From Phascolomyces articulosus (lineage: Eukaryota > Mucoromycota > Mucoromycetes > Mucorales > Lichtheimiaceae): DNA of 64,000 nt. The stretch covers positions 372,001 to 436,000 of the forward strand of contig JAIXMP010000012.1 in the NCBI GenBank assembly GCA_025677815.1. The letters are read 5' to 3'. Positions within the stretch are counted from its first letter, which is position 1; the number at the start of each line of letters is the position of its first letter. The translations under genes were made by a program, and so were the position numbers. This document shows, piece by piece, positions 1-12,072 of this stretch. The notes under the pieces were generated by a model, which made no database searches, was not told the origin of the DNA, and was given only the letters and a program-made list of their open reading frames with translations.

Positions 1-3000
1 TTTTATTATTATTTACCATCGGTGTGTGTAATAACAAATAATAAAAAACGTATTCACACTTTTATAACAATTGTTGATGGCGTGTGGGTGCTGACTTGTA
101 TGAACATAATAACAGGAATTTATATTTATCAATCGAAACAAATTGGGAACATAGAGTGTTATTAACAGTGAAAGCCAAGAAGCTATACATTTTCAAACTG
201 GGTTTATTACATGGAATTAAAATATACTGCACAGCACTGTTTCATCTATTTTTTTTTTCTTTATTCAGTTAATTAGCAAAAGCGTTATAAAGATGTAATA
301 TTCTTCAGTCTATTATACATATTTACATCGATGCACATGGAATAATATAATAACAATAAATAAATAAATAAATCTTAGCAAAATGCAAAAATAAACCGTG
401 TTAGTTTATTGCAATATATAGTATAAACAACGATATTCTATTTTTGTAAAAACAGGAAATGAAAAATGAATATTATTATGTACTAGTAATAGTAATATCA
501 GCCACAGAGACCATTGATTAAATTCATTTTTTACCAAGCGTACGACGTAGTAGGTTACTGTTGTGAAAATAATATATTACTAGAATGACGACAGCCATGA
601 TGAAAAATTGTTTTAGGTGATATTAATTGCTTTATAATCTGATATTATTAGCAGCATTCTATAGGCTAGTGAACTGGTTATTATAGTTATATAAATATCT
701 TTAATATACTTTAAAGAGTTTTTTTTTTTTTTGATAGCTTCCGTTTCGTAATACACTAAAAGTTGTGATAATGGGATGCGGAACAGGTGGAAAAATAGAC
801 CGACTGCCTGGCTTGTCTTCTGATTGCATTTAAAAGTATCACAAGGGAACTTTTTTTTATATCTTGTAGTAGAACATATGAAACCTCTATTAGACAAAAT
901 AAAAACATGCTTTTTTCTTTTTTTGCTTTCACTAAGTACACAGAGGGTGGCTCATGATAAAGTTAACTCTCTCTCCATGATGCAGTCGATTCGTAAACAT
1001 GCATCATTTTTTAAGCAGTATATGGTAATGATAGTATTTGAAGAACCGCCATATGATTTTTCGTTTGCATCATCATATGTACGCAACATTTCGTGTTATT
1101 CAAGTGCGAGATTGTGGAGTACTTGTTCCTGAAAACCTGATGGTCGTTTGATGTGTCACATTCATTAATGTATTCAAAAACTAAGGGGTACTACTACTAC
1201 TACTACTGCTACTACCAACAATGATATAAAAACGACACGCTTCTTTATTATAAATATAATTAGTATCAATCGTTTTAATTTTTACTAAGAGTTTGAGTGA
1301 TCAATCGATATTGTATTTTACCTTATTTTTGGTTTATAAAAGACTTTTTTTATTGTTATTTTTATGCAATGTCTTTATAAATGCGTGCATATTCAATTGT
1401 TTTTTTTATGTCTGGCGTAACTGTTGCATATCAAAATCCTGCAGCCATCACTTTCTCTTTTCGTGTGTGTTTTCTGTTCAAGTTAAAATAATGTGGGGAA
1501 GAATCGATATATCTCCCTTAATTTTTTTTTATGGTTAGAATGATAACAAAATGTGTTATTTGCATAGAAACAGAGGATCCCATACAAGGTTAGCTCGTTG
1601 TTAGTCTTTGCTTTATATTTACGAATATATCATCGAAAGACTCAACCGTGATGAAATAAATTAGATCAAACGAGTCATCGTCAATGGGGCAGTGATAATA
1701 TCTATTTTTAAATAGGTATATAAGAATAGTATCATGAAAGCTAATAAAAAACAGAATAAAACTTTTTTTGGCTTACACATGTGATGAAATTCTAATTGTT
1801 TTATGCAGAATTTTAGATCATCAGAGTAAATAACACCCTAAGCAGCTAGCTACGTAGGAATTCTAATTCTATTTCAACACTAGTGGATGGATACATTGGT
1901 GTACCATATTCTACATAACAATTAGATCTAAGAATAACAATAACAACACGTGTTTTTGTCTTGAAGATACTTATTCGATCCAATACGATTCGAAATAGAA
2001 TATTTTCTACCTTCATGCTCTTCTAACTGGAAAGCATCATTATTGTAACTAATACAGGTAACGTGATAGGTTGGTAGCTTTTTTTTATTTGAAAAAGTAC
2101 GACTATTGATATCTGATACCAAAAAAATATATATGGAGATGCATAATATTATACTAAAGAAAACATAGTTAGGCCGTAGTACTATTGTAAAAGATTTGGA
2201 ATACTTGTTCAGGTAGTTCTGTAGTTGTTAGTATCTTTGGTTAGTATGTCTATGATGATCATGAATTTATTTTTTTCTATTATTTTCCTTATTTATGAAG
2301 AAAAGGTTGGTATGATAAAGAATTGTGCTACTGAAAAGAAGTTGTACGTAAAAGACACAGATTGTCTCTCCTTTTTTTTTTTTAGGTTGTTGTTGATATC
2401 GATATCGATATCGATATTGATATGTGTATATTGGATTATTTGGATTTGTGCTATGTTAAATGGTGACAATGCATTGCTATTAGGGTAGATTTCTTTGGTT
2501 TCGATTCTTGGTGGGCAACTTGGATTATAATATCACCTGTGTCCTAATTATTAATAAAATTAATGTTGGTTAATACCTCCATATCCAACATCATATAATG
2601 TATATAGGAATATGAAAGCGAAAGCTATATACTCCATTAAAAAGTAAACATTGTACTTCAATAAATATAAATATATGCAGTCATTTGCTTTTTATGTAAC
2701 GAGCAGGCATGTGTTTTTTATAATTCTATATACATGGTCAATGGTTGTGTAGAAAAATTGTAGGAAATTCCTCTATGTGTATTTATTATATAGATATATA
2801 TATATAATTAGCATTATGCAATATAAACTTACTGAATTAAATAATAATTTCATTGAGTGAACGATAAGAGAAAGTCAATGAGTCATTTTTGTTTTGGTCT
2901 TGATTCTTATTATCTAACATACAGATGTATATAGTAAAGAATATCATGATACCATTCAAACCATAATGTAATAACCAGATTATGTAAACAACACGACTTG

Positions 3001-3075
3001 CTGGATTGGATTCTATATTGTAGCCACCATTACCAAAGAATGGTCAATTGCTTTATATTTTTTTTGAACATATAG
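1..3075. other. Gene-free AT-rich stretch
   Basis: I see no supportable gene here. Open frames are short, mostly lack an ATG start and consist of low-complexity Phe/Ile/Lys-rich translations. Small simple repeats occur: a TAC run near 1190-1215 and a GATATC-type run near 2396-2422. No tRNA or other RNA gene was recognised. Confidence 0.5.
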
Positions 3076-3077
3076 TT

Positions 3078-3732
3078 GAATAAAAGTAACGCGCTGCTTC
3101 GTCGTTGCATTCTTTTAGAAAAAAAACACGAAAAAGTGGACGCGTTGTGTCTTTATTTATTAAACGGATTCACACTGAAACTCTATCCATTCCATAGTGC
3201 AGAACAGTCCGATCTGGAAGAGGGATGTTTGTTACAACAATCTCAACATTATTCTTCGAGTTCGTCCTTGCATAGTATCACTACCACTACAGCATTTGAA
3301 AAATTACTTTTATACAAAATTGGTAACAATTGCTTACTTGTCGATAAAATATTAGATACATTAGCCACTGTAAAAACATTGACTGACATTGATATATTTA
3401 CTGCGTAGCTCGACAAAAATTTTAAACCAAGGACTGAAAATTTTTGTAGCAAGCTTTCAAGCAAGTAAAAAAAAAATAACTCATGTAGCCGTTGGTACTT
3501 TAAGTGCATGTTACGATTAGTTTACCATTATGCTCGCTAAATATTTTCAAGAAAGTCTTGTAGATATTCGTTTGGAAATCATATAACCAATGGTTCACTC
3601 GTTCCCCTGATCCAGAAAACAGCTCATCTCAAGCGTATTTACATTGATAATTGTCCATCTGTTTCTAAAGATGATCCAATTGTGCTTCAACGTATAAGGC
3701 GTAAAAATATTGATTTTGAAGTGTATTTGTAA
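3078..3732 (+). pseudogene. F-box/LRR-type gene remnant (LRR part)
   Basis: The plus strand reads in one frame from about 3078 to 3408 with leucine-rich text (ALCLYLLNGFTLKLYPFH; FEKLLLYKIGNNCLLVDKIL), then a stop. A further piece near 3600-3732 reads LIQKTAHLKRIYIDNCPSVS and ends in TAA, typical of the last leucine-rich repeats of fungal F-box proteins. The pieces are in different frames with stops between them, no F-box is attached and no ATG starts the first block. A short match to 3112-3172 recurs at 24,876-24,936. Seen: broken leucine-rich coding text. Inferred: relic of the F-box/LRR family that also occurs at 4.65 and 21.0 kb. Confidence 0.5.
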
Positions 3733-4653
3733 CAACAACAGTCCTAACTACTAGCTAATTTCATATATGAAAAAAAAGCAACAAATAAAATAATTAGTCA
3801 TTTTTATAAATACTTACAAAATACCTCTTTGGACTCCACATTGTTATTATTTATTAATAGGTTGCTGGAATACCAGTGATACAGTAATAGGTGATCTATG
3901 ATGTCATTATTTGTTACGTGCTTTATATTTTATATTTCATAATTGCTGAACAGATATAAAAATGATGAACAATGCATCCCTTTTCAGAAATAGTAGAAGT
4001 GAATACGTTATCTCTCTCATGGATAAACCGTTTTTTATTATTTAAAGTATTGTTCTACTTGAAGAATAATAGTGCTTTCATATAATATACTACTTTTTTC
4101 CATCAAGTGAAGAGTAAATTGGTCTTATCTAGAGGTTTTGGTACTTTTAGCTATTTACGCTCATACTAACAGTAGCCAATTCAAAAAAAAAAGCTTATAT
4201 ACCAAGTATCAATTTTAGATTTCATGTATTATTATTTTAAACAGACTAATATTGTAATAATAATATTTTTTATTTTATGTCACGTACTTTATATAATAAA
4301 TGAATAAACATGTGTTTGTGGAATTATGTGTTGTAATGAGGAGCATGGTGTGTCCATAGTAACCGTGTCTGAATTTTATTATGCGTCAATTTCCAAAAAT
4401 GGAAAGCGGGTCTGGAAACAATAATAATAAAGTTGCGATATCATATTTATATAATGTGTCTTGGGAACTGAGTAATATAATTTAGAAATTTAGGTGGAGG
4501 GCCGATATGAGATATTCTATTCCTTAAAACCATTATTTTTTGACTAATAATAAAAGTGAGCTTCTTGTGGTCACGTACTTTACGTACTTTTTTTTTTAAC
4601 TTGCCTCAGCAATTACGTGCATTACTAGCCCATCAACAAATTTATCCCCAGTA

Positions 4654-6381
4654 CACCAGCTTAATGTGGATCAAGTCATCGCTTCTTTCGCCAAAGTTGG
4701 CCATGAACTAAACAATCGTGATTATAAACGCATCGTTGAATCCACGTCTGCCACCATTGACCATATAAAGTGTTCACTTTTATTCAACATACTTGATCAT
4801 CGTATATATGGTCCTTACTAGCTATGTCAACATGAAGAAGTCATACGTGATGCAAAGGATATGATTACCATCGCACCCGATTTACCAGCAGGTTATTCTC
4901 ACTTGGGATGCCTTTATTCTATCCAATGCAAGCAGAAGGCAGCCATCAAAACATACGAAACGGTCACTTTTTCAAACAATGACAACTTTCTCCGGCAATA
5001 ACATTATCAACAAGAGTTTGTAAGAGGAAAAGACATTGTTATGGAACTTAATGAAAACCGGATTGGCTTTGTATCCATTTTACCAACCGAGCTATCCGAT
5101 TGCATTTTCGTTGAGCTGGACGAAACCTCTAAAGAATTTCGTTTGACTGTCTCGAAAACATGGCGTGCAACGATATTGGCATGTGCAGTAACGTGGTCTA
5201 ATTTGGAGATGGATGATAATGATTTGAATGTTGAAGAAAGAATATCAGAGGTCATACTTTGGATTGCTGCAAATGTCCATCATTTCACTCTCACGACGAA
5301 AAACAATAGCATCTATACTAGATTCAACAAAGCAATAAATAATGGGTATTTCAGAAATAAAAGATCTTTTGAAATGATAGGTAACAAACATTCTGCCTTA
5401 TTTTGAGTAATTTTAAATTGCGGCACATGGATACTGTTTCTTATTTAACGTACCCTGTTATTGACTTTAATATGTAGGAGGAATCTCAAGCGTACTTGAG
5501 TGGAACATACCGTTGTTTTCAAATACCATCCAGCGAATAGTAAATAACTTGACTAGATTGAAATTAGAGATCCCATCCATGATGATAAATCCATTCAGCA
5601 GCAGCAACATCAAGTTCAATAATTTACATGATACATGTCCAAAATCTTATACAATTACACTATGGGGGAAATTTTGGGACCAGAAGATGGTATGGATGGT
5701 GGCCTAGAAATCTTTGAATAACAACAACACCCTTTGATCGATTTGGAATTATGGCTTTACCAAGCCACAAGGTAGATCATAGAACCATTGTTAAAACGTT
5801 GGCATCAACTACGACGATTGATGTTATGGAATTGTACGGATGGTTTTATTGATATTATGGATATATATTGCTCTTATCTACAGATATTTGTTACAATGGT
5901 GAAGAGGATAATGTGATAAAAATAGAAGATAGCGACGAAGACTATGGTAATCCTGATAGTGATGGTCTACGTGCACTTTATGCATTGAAGAGTTGATATT
6001 CTATCAGCTGCAACTTGTTCTGCTGAGATCTATATTTGGTAAACTACATTGACCGAGATTGATATCTGCTGTCCTGCCATCCTTAGCGAGACCGATGATT
6101 TATTGACCAACACAACACAGTTACTCAATTTCAGAAAATTGATGTTTCAATTCAAAACAGTCATCCTATCGGCTATCAACTAGTACGATACATTCCTACC
6201 TGCTCTGCTCTGACTGCACTCGTAGCGTATGAGTGTGGAAATCTTGTAATGCTGCCTAATGCCTTGATCGAGTTGAAAAGACCATTACAAAAACAAAGAT
6301 CTTACATAGAGACAATCGAAATCAATCGAACACGATTGACATTTATCTCATTAATTAAAAGGCAATGGTCATTATTTTTTT
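4654..6381 (+). pseudogene. TPR/F-box/LRR gene remnant (Pof3/Dia2-like layout)
   Basis: In order on the plus strand: a TPR-like segment at about 4670-4765 (VIASFAKVGHELNNRDYKRI), a second at about 4833-4965 (AGYSHLGCLYSIQCKQKAAI), an F-box at 5041-5230 (ILPTELSDCIFVELD, then a VSKTWRATIL helix), and leucine-rich pieces to about 6381 (TEIDICCPAILSETDDLLTN; LVRYIPTCSALTALVAYECG; IEINRTRLTFISLIK). TPR plus F-box plus LRR is the layout of fungal Pof3/Dia2-type SCF substrate adaptors, which recruit targets to the SCF ubiquitin ligase. In-frame stops and frame changes between blocks (for example after 4815, 5406 and 5707) are not all explainable as introns. I therefore call it a pseudogene. Its last ~80 nt are part of the block duplicated at 24.94 kb. 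Confidence 0.6.
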
Positions 6382-7252
6382 AAACAGATCATTAAGTTCC
6401 TGTAATTTATTTTTTTTATTTGTATACAACACTTTATAAAATAAAAGACGAACAAAATATAAAAAAACAACACTATTATTTTATGTAATATAAAACAGCT
6501 ACTTTATTTATTTATTATAAAAACTATATATTAAAATGCAACACTCTTTGCCATTACTTTTTTTTAAAAAAAATAATGTTACCAAGGATCACTACGTGGA
6601 AGTGGTGTTGTGTCGATTCTCGACCTCCCCAAAGCACGCCATTGCTAAGGATCAGCGGTCCCGATTGGTCCGGCCAACTAGTGCTTTTTGCTCTTATAAT
6701 TCTATGAATGCGCTAGGCATCCTCGTCTTTGTTCTTTAACCATTAGGGAGCGAGAGTTGAGAAAAGGCTATGAAACAAAACCAACGGCGAAAAAAGTGGG
6801 ACTGAAAAAAAATGCCATTGTGAAATGACATTGTTTTCCAATAAGGAAAAAAGAAAAAAGAAGATATATATTTTTTGAGAGTGACTGTTTTTTGAATCCC
6901 CGCTCTATGTTGATTTCCTATGAGTAGCTCTATCTCTTTTTATTTATTATTGAGAAGAGTTACATAGTATAAAGAGCAGGATAAAGAAGTGTTAAAGAAG
7001 TAGGATTTTGCATGAATCAGTACCAGGTAAAAATGGCAAGTGACAGCTCCGAAGAAGTGTGGGCCTTTCTGGTAAAATTTGGTGGTACCAAATGGAAAAT
7101 AAAGGGGTAATTCTTTCTCAGAAAAAAAACACCTCAGCATCTAAGTTTTTTTTTTTTTGGACCGACAGCAGACGAATTCATGATCTGTCCTGTTTATTGA
7201 TGGAGATCACAATGATTAACCATTAAACGAAACACGATCACGATTAAGGTTA
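6297..7252. repeat. Duplicated ~1 kb block, copy A
   Basis: This segment is repeated in direct orientation at 24,937-25,930. It starts inside the 3' coding end of the F-box relic and continues through noncoding DNA. The best conserved part, about 6575-6795, is less AT-rich than its surroundings and differs by only a few bases between copies. The shared end lies near the sequence ACGATTAAGGTTAA. No terminal inverted repeat or target duplication was seen, so this looks like segmental duplication and not a transposon. Confidence 0.7.
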
Positions 7253-7794
7253 AAAAAATCTCTTTTTATTTTTAATATTTTAATTTGTCTCTTGAAAAAT
7301 TATAAACTAAATAACCACTTATCAAGGATTTCGTTACATCGAAAATGATCCAAGGGAACATACAAAACGCCAAAGAATAATATCAACATATATAACAAAC
7401 GTGGTTGAAGACTAAGTTTATAATGAAATGTTTTATTAAATTATTTTTACAAATCAAGGTATATCTAATCTATAAAAGCCATTTGCGTGTATCTAAAAAA
7501 AAATTTGCGCCATACAATTTTGAAAATAGTCGTAGAAGATAAAGCTAAAGAAATAAACAAATCAATATTAAAAAAAAGGTATGTTCAATATATTCATAAG
7601 TTCGACACTACAACACCACAACTCACAAAAAAATGTATAAATGTATGTGTTATGTGTACCTTTCCCTTTGCTGTAGAGGATTGTTCCCAAATGGCAAAAA
7701 TCTCCCTGACCGTCGTATCAGTATGAGCATAGAATATTACCTCTCCCTACGTCTGGCCCACCAGTAAACATCGATGGCAGCGGTGTTGTATACC

Positions 7795-7826
<32 letters not shown>

Positions 7827-8544
7827 CGTGAGATTGGTGTATTGTTTGAACAAAAAAAACAGTTATAAAATATCTTTCTTTTTATGGCGTTTAATGGTGT
7901 TGTCGTAATAACTGTTTACTTACAGGCGGGTTCGATTAGACAATGAGGAAAGCGCAGAGGAGAAAAAGCTATTAAAATTTATATTTATTAATGTGGAAGA
8001 CTGATTTGACCTGCGTCTATATAGGCATAGGGTCGCTTTCTTGTGGCACTAGTTGTAATGCTTGATTTTAATGTGTCATTGGTAGAAACCTCTCTGCCGG
8101 TAACAGAAGCTGACTCATCATCATAGCGAATATTGTTAAATTAGCTGAACAGTGTTGAATGACGTTTTTTTTTTTTTTTTTTTTTTTTTACAATGTCTCC
8201 ACCTGGAATACTGGTACTTTGAGTGCAGAGGATAATAGACATGTAGTAAAAAATAAGGATCAAATATATGAAGGAAAAAGACAATGTGGGATCTTGGGGT
8301 TTACCTGATCCTCTCTTTTAATATATATATTTGTCGAAATATAATAAGGGGCTAATCTAACGTCTATACTAATAGAAATGAGCTACATTTCTATCAAGAA
8401 TATCTATGCACCTTTATATTTCATTGTCTTTTACAACCATGGCATTGTATATTCTTGATACCCGCGGATGTGCTATGTTAATCATCGATCCTGTTGGCTA
8501 TAGGCCAATGTAACGGTATATAACATTACATCCCCCTTCTCTCT
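7253..8544. other. Noncoding stretch with simple repeats
   Basis: No supportable gene. It contains a TA/TG dinucleotide run at about 7793-7826 and a run of 25 thymines at 8165-8189. Open frames are short and low in complexity. Confidence 0.45.
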
Positions 8545-8640
8545 TACAGTCAACCCCCCCTTTTTGCACTTTGACAACTCCACGAAATTTGTTGCATTAG
8601 GTAAGGCTTTGCAACATTCGGGAATATAACCATTGTTACT
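8545..8640. mobile_element. Left end of a pogo-like MITE (fragment)
   Basis: Starting at a TA dinucleotide (8545-8546), the text CAGTCAACCCC followed by TTTTTGCACTTTGACAA closely matches the left end of the complete element at 35,621. Similarity fades after about 8640 and no right terminus is seen nearby, so this is a fragment. TA flanks and CAGT-type ends are usual for Tc1/mariner-pogo elements. Confidence 0.5.
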
Positions 8641-9249
8641 GTTTTGGCAAGCAAGATACCAAGTTTGTAACGTAAAAGAAAAGAAATAAAAGGAAAAGAA
8701 GTGATTGAAGTGAAGTAACGACGATAAAACGTGTCTTGTAAAATATTCTCAAGATAATTTATCTCTTAGTTGAAATAAACAAAGTGTGTGAAAAATAAAG
8801 TGGGAGTTCAGACTTCCGGTCTTGTTTACACCGAAACCACTTGAAAGATAAACAAAAGCAAACAATAAATAAGAGTTTGATGAAATGTTATTGATAATAA
8901 AATAATAAAACTGAACTTATGAGTTCCTGAACTTGATTCTTTATTGATATAAAATTCAGGGCTATTTATATGATACTAATTTACTACTAAGCTATAGTGA
9001 GAACTAAAAAAGGGTTAAGTTATATTGCAAAAGTTAATAAGCTAAAGAGAAAAAGGGAATTGGCAATTGGCAATTGTAAAAATCCCAAAAGCACTAAAAG
9101 TTGACCAATGATATTGTAATAAAAAGAATAATGGGTTAGTATATATGCATCAAGTGTAACAAATAGTGTTGAGATGAGATGATAATGTTAACAACAAATC
9201 TTTTATTGTTAGAGAAAAGACCAGAAATTTATGAAGAGGGGTAACACCA

Positions 9250-10260
9250 TATAGCTAATGTTACGGAAGAAAAAAAATAGCAACGGCTTGTTAACACGCA
9301 ATAATGGCTCAAAACCATCAAATAACAAGCACCATCATAAATATTCAGCCTGTACCGAATTTCAATTTGGAATTCTACAGCAACAACACTTACTTTCCCA
9401 CATTTCCGAAATATGTACATAGAGTCATCAGTTTGTTATCTGGGTAGCAGGCATGGAAGATCACTATTCTTTGTTGCTACTACTGGATTCGAGATTCTCT
9501 ATTCGATTCCATTTCCAACGACACACCTTAAGTAACTTTTTCATATTCCAAAAGTTGATTTCTTATTTCACGCCCACTTACAAGTGAGGAACATCATCAT
9601 AGTGGTAACATCATATTGCTTGGATACTAGTTGTTATATTATTCTTATTGGTGAGTTATTATTGGAAGGTTCAGAATTTGAAATATGTGAGAAAAAAAGG
9701 AGGAAACATCTTGATCGTTCTAATAACAATCCCTTTTTGGTACTGTTCTCAGTAGTAGTAGCATTTTTAAAAGCTTAAAGCTTAAGCGTTCTACTGCTGG
9801 GATAATTTAGGTTACTTGATAGAGAAACACCACTATGTTATCTGTAACCATTAGAGTTTTAATTACCTTTTTTCTTGTTTAATTACAATGTGTATAAAAT
9901 GATGACAATGATGGACAAGCCTTAAGCAACTTTTGATATTGGCTGCGACATTGTGTTAGCTAGATGTATTGCAAAGTTGGCTCTTTGACGTTGCTTGTTG
10001 AATCATTCCATCCATGTTTCAAAGAAAAAATATTACCACATATTTGCACGCTCGCTCAAAACTCGACTATTCCTAACGTGTAGTTGTTGACTTCATCAGG
10101 GTATACATCAAGGACCCTCCAGATATTGACAAATAATATTATTTATAGTAAACATATCACACTCATTGCTAATTTATTGTAATATTTGAGCCGTGACGTT
10201 TTAAAAATGAGCATAAGTTATGTAATTAAGAAAATAATTATTTATATAAATCGTTAATTT
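9250..10260. repeat. 3' flank of HET gene, duplicated at 36.15 kb
   Basis: Noncoding DNA downstream of the HET gene. It matches about 36,150-37,212 along most of its length with scattered substitutions and small indels (for example the stretch around CAACGGCTTGTTAACACGC versus CAACGACTTGTCAACACGC). The homology continues into the HET coding region, showing that gene and flank were copied together. Confidence 0.7.
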
Positions 10261-12072
10261 TTATTGAATCGAAAATGTTTGTTTGGGCAAATTACAATCA
10301 GAGAAGAACTCTTCTTTACTTCGTATGTAAAAACATCCAATAGCTTTATAATATTCATCTCCTTCCTTTTTTTTTATGGCTATGTAGAACCATTCGTTAA
10401 AACTTTTTGATAAAAACGAACTTTCAGAAAGGATGATATATTGTGCAGAAGGATCATCCAAACTGTCTGTCAAATCACCAGAATCGATTCTTGCAGCCAT
10501 TCGATAGTCATCACTTTCTATGTTACACCAACACAGGTTTTCCTTTTTTACCTCCATGAATCTTGACAATTGTTGAAGTTCTTTAGATATTTTATCGAAA
10601 AACGATTTTTCAGCAAAATAATCATCGAAAACTTCATTATCCAATAAAATTCTTTTCATTTCATTTGTTTCAGAAAGTTGAATAACTACACACAAACGAT
10701 ATTTTTGTTCATCACCACCATCATTATTGATATCGTTAGGAATTGTTGGCATATCTTCTCTTCGTATAGTTAAATTGTCGTCATCGATGGATTGGTTGTT
10801 TGTAACATAAGTAGTTGTAACATGCATAGTTTTTCCAATTATATGGTAATTTTGAAATGAGGTAACCGTTATATCATCTGTAAAGTGCTGGCCATTAACA
10901 CCGGTCCATGATGGCAAAAAATTGTACTTTTTGATTGTTGATTTATAATTACGTTTATATTTTCCAAAAAACAAAACGCTGAGATCTTTTTTTGCTAAAA
11001 GACCATAAAATTGAATCATCAAGTCCTCATATTGTTGGCTATAATCGATGGAAATCTTGTTGATACTATTTTTGGTCGAGAAAAGTCCACAAAAATATCG
11101 AATAATTAACTTTTTGAATGATTGAGGTTCGTCTTTATGGTCAATGAATTCTGGGAAAAGATGGATAAGTGCAAAAACACGGTCGTGATCTTTGGTGCTT
11201 GTTCGTTGATGTGCATGGTATAGAATTTGTGATGTACTGAGTTGCGATAATGGTTCGAGTAAACTTTGTAGGTTTAAGTCAATCATAAATTCATTTCCAT
11301 AATTGTACATGTTTTTACCGACAAATAATAATCTTTTTGACTTTAGTGCTTCTTCTAAAGTCCATAAACGTTTGAAATATTGATGTTTGCTCGCAATTTC
11401 TAATAGATTATTATAGTCGGGTACAAGTGCAACGGTGCAGTAAGCATTTTCGTATACTTGATGCATATTGCGTATTTCATTTTGCTTTTCTTCTTTATTA
11501 TCTTGATTGATACATAATTGATCGTACCATATATATTTGATGTTAAATTGTTGACATATTTGCTGAATGATTCCTTCAAATTTGACGTATTGAACTGTTT
11601 TTGTGAAGTAATAATCATAATACTCCATGATCTCGAAAACTTCGTATACCTTTTTCAATTTTTTCCCGCTTGCTTCATCGCTAAGATTGTTTGGATATAT
11701 CTTATACTTTGGAATAATCATATCAGGGAAAATATAGTGATAAGAAATAATCTTGTGTTTGCCACCATCGATTCGTACGTATTTTCCATTGTCATCTTGT
11801 TCTATATCACCAGATTGATTCCATGAATACGATAATGCGCAGTAGCCTTCGTTCACTTGAGATCCATCGACTACTTTCATGTCAGAAATACGAACAAGTT
11901 TGGTAGGCATAAAGTCTGTTTTGGGCAAACCATTAGGAATATTTTTGGGTGGTCGGAAACGTTTAGCAAGTATATTTTTGTCATTTAAAGAATATTGTGC
12001 CGTCTCATAGGTTATATACATTATTTCTATGATTATATTAAATGGTTTCGACAATTTAGTTTCAATGTTCAT
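10261..12072 (-). CDS. HET-domain (heterokaryon incompatibility) protein
   Basis: A single uninterrupted 603-codon frame with an ATG start at 12,072. The HET domain (PF06985) lies at about residues 77-250: CALSYSW (78-84), IWYDQLCINQ (181-190) with the following NEIRNMHQVYENA helix, and RLWTLEE (235-241), the usual three motif blocks. The C-terminal ~350 residues carry no domain I recognise. In ascomycetes HET proteins trigger cell death after non-self recognition, and the domain is TIR-like. In early-diverging fungi the function is mostly unknown. No NACHT or WD40 region is present. The neighbours are repeats, not functional partners. A truncated, frameshifted copy of its last third lies at 37.2-37.9 kb. 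No intron was needed. Confidence 0.85.
   Translation of the reverse strand: MNIETKLSKPFNIIIEIMYITYETAQYSLNDKNILAKRFRPPKNIPNGLPKTDFMPTKLVRISDMKVVDGSQVNEGYCALSYSWNQSGDIEQDDNGKYVRIDGGKHKIISYHYIFPDMIIPKYKIYPNNLSDEASGKKLKKVYEVFEIMEYYDYYFTKTVQYVKFEGIIQQICQQFNIKYIWYDQLCINQDNKEEKQNEIRNMHQVYENAYCTVALVPDYNNLLEIASKHQYFKRLWTLEEALKSKRLLFVGKNMYNYGNEFMIDLNLQSLLEPLSQLSTSQILYHAHQRTSTKDHDRVFALIHLFPEFIDHKDEPQSFKKLIIRYFCGLFSTKNSINKISIDYSQQYEDLMIQFYGLLAKKDLSVLFFGKYKRNYKSTIKKYNFLPSWTGVNGQHFTDDITVTSFQNYHIIGKTMHVTTTYVTNNQSIDDDNLTIRREDMPTIPNDINNDGGDEQKYRLCVVIQLSETNEMKRILLDNEVFDDYFAEKSFFDKISKELQQLSRFMEVKKENLCWCNIESDDYRMAARIDSGDLTDSLDDPSAQYIILSESSFLSKSFNEWFYIAIKKKEGDEYYKAIGCFYIRSKEEFFSDCNLPKQTFSIQ

Noticed and set aside
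5007..5255. Minus-strand ORF opposite the F-box relic
   Set aside because: Antisense shadow of the F-box coding frame.
7921..7945. GGTTCGATTA as a tRNA B box
   Set aside because: No matching A box, acceptor stem or CC at the end of the B box; not a tRNA.
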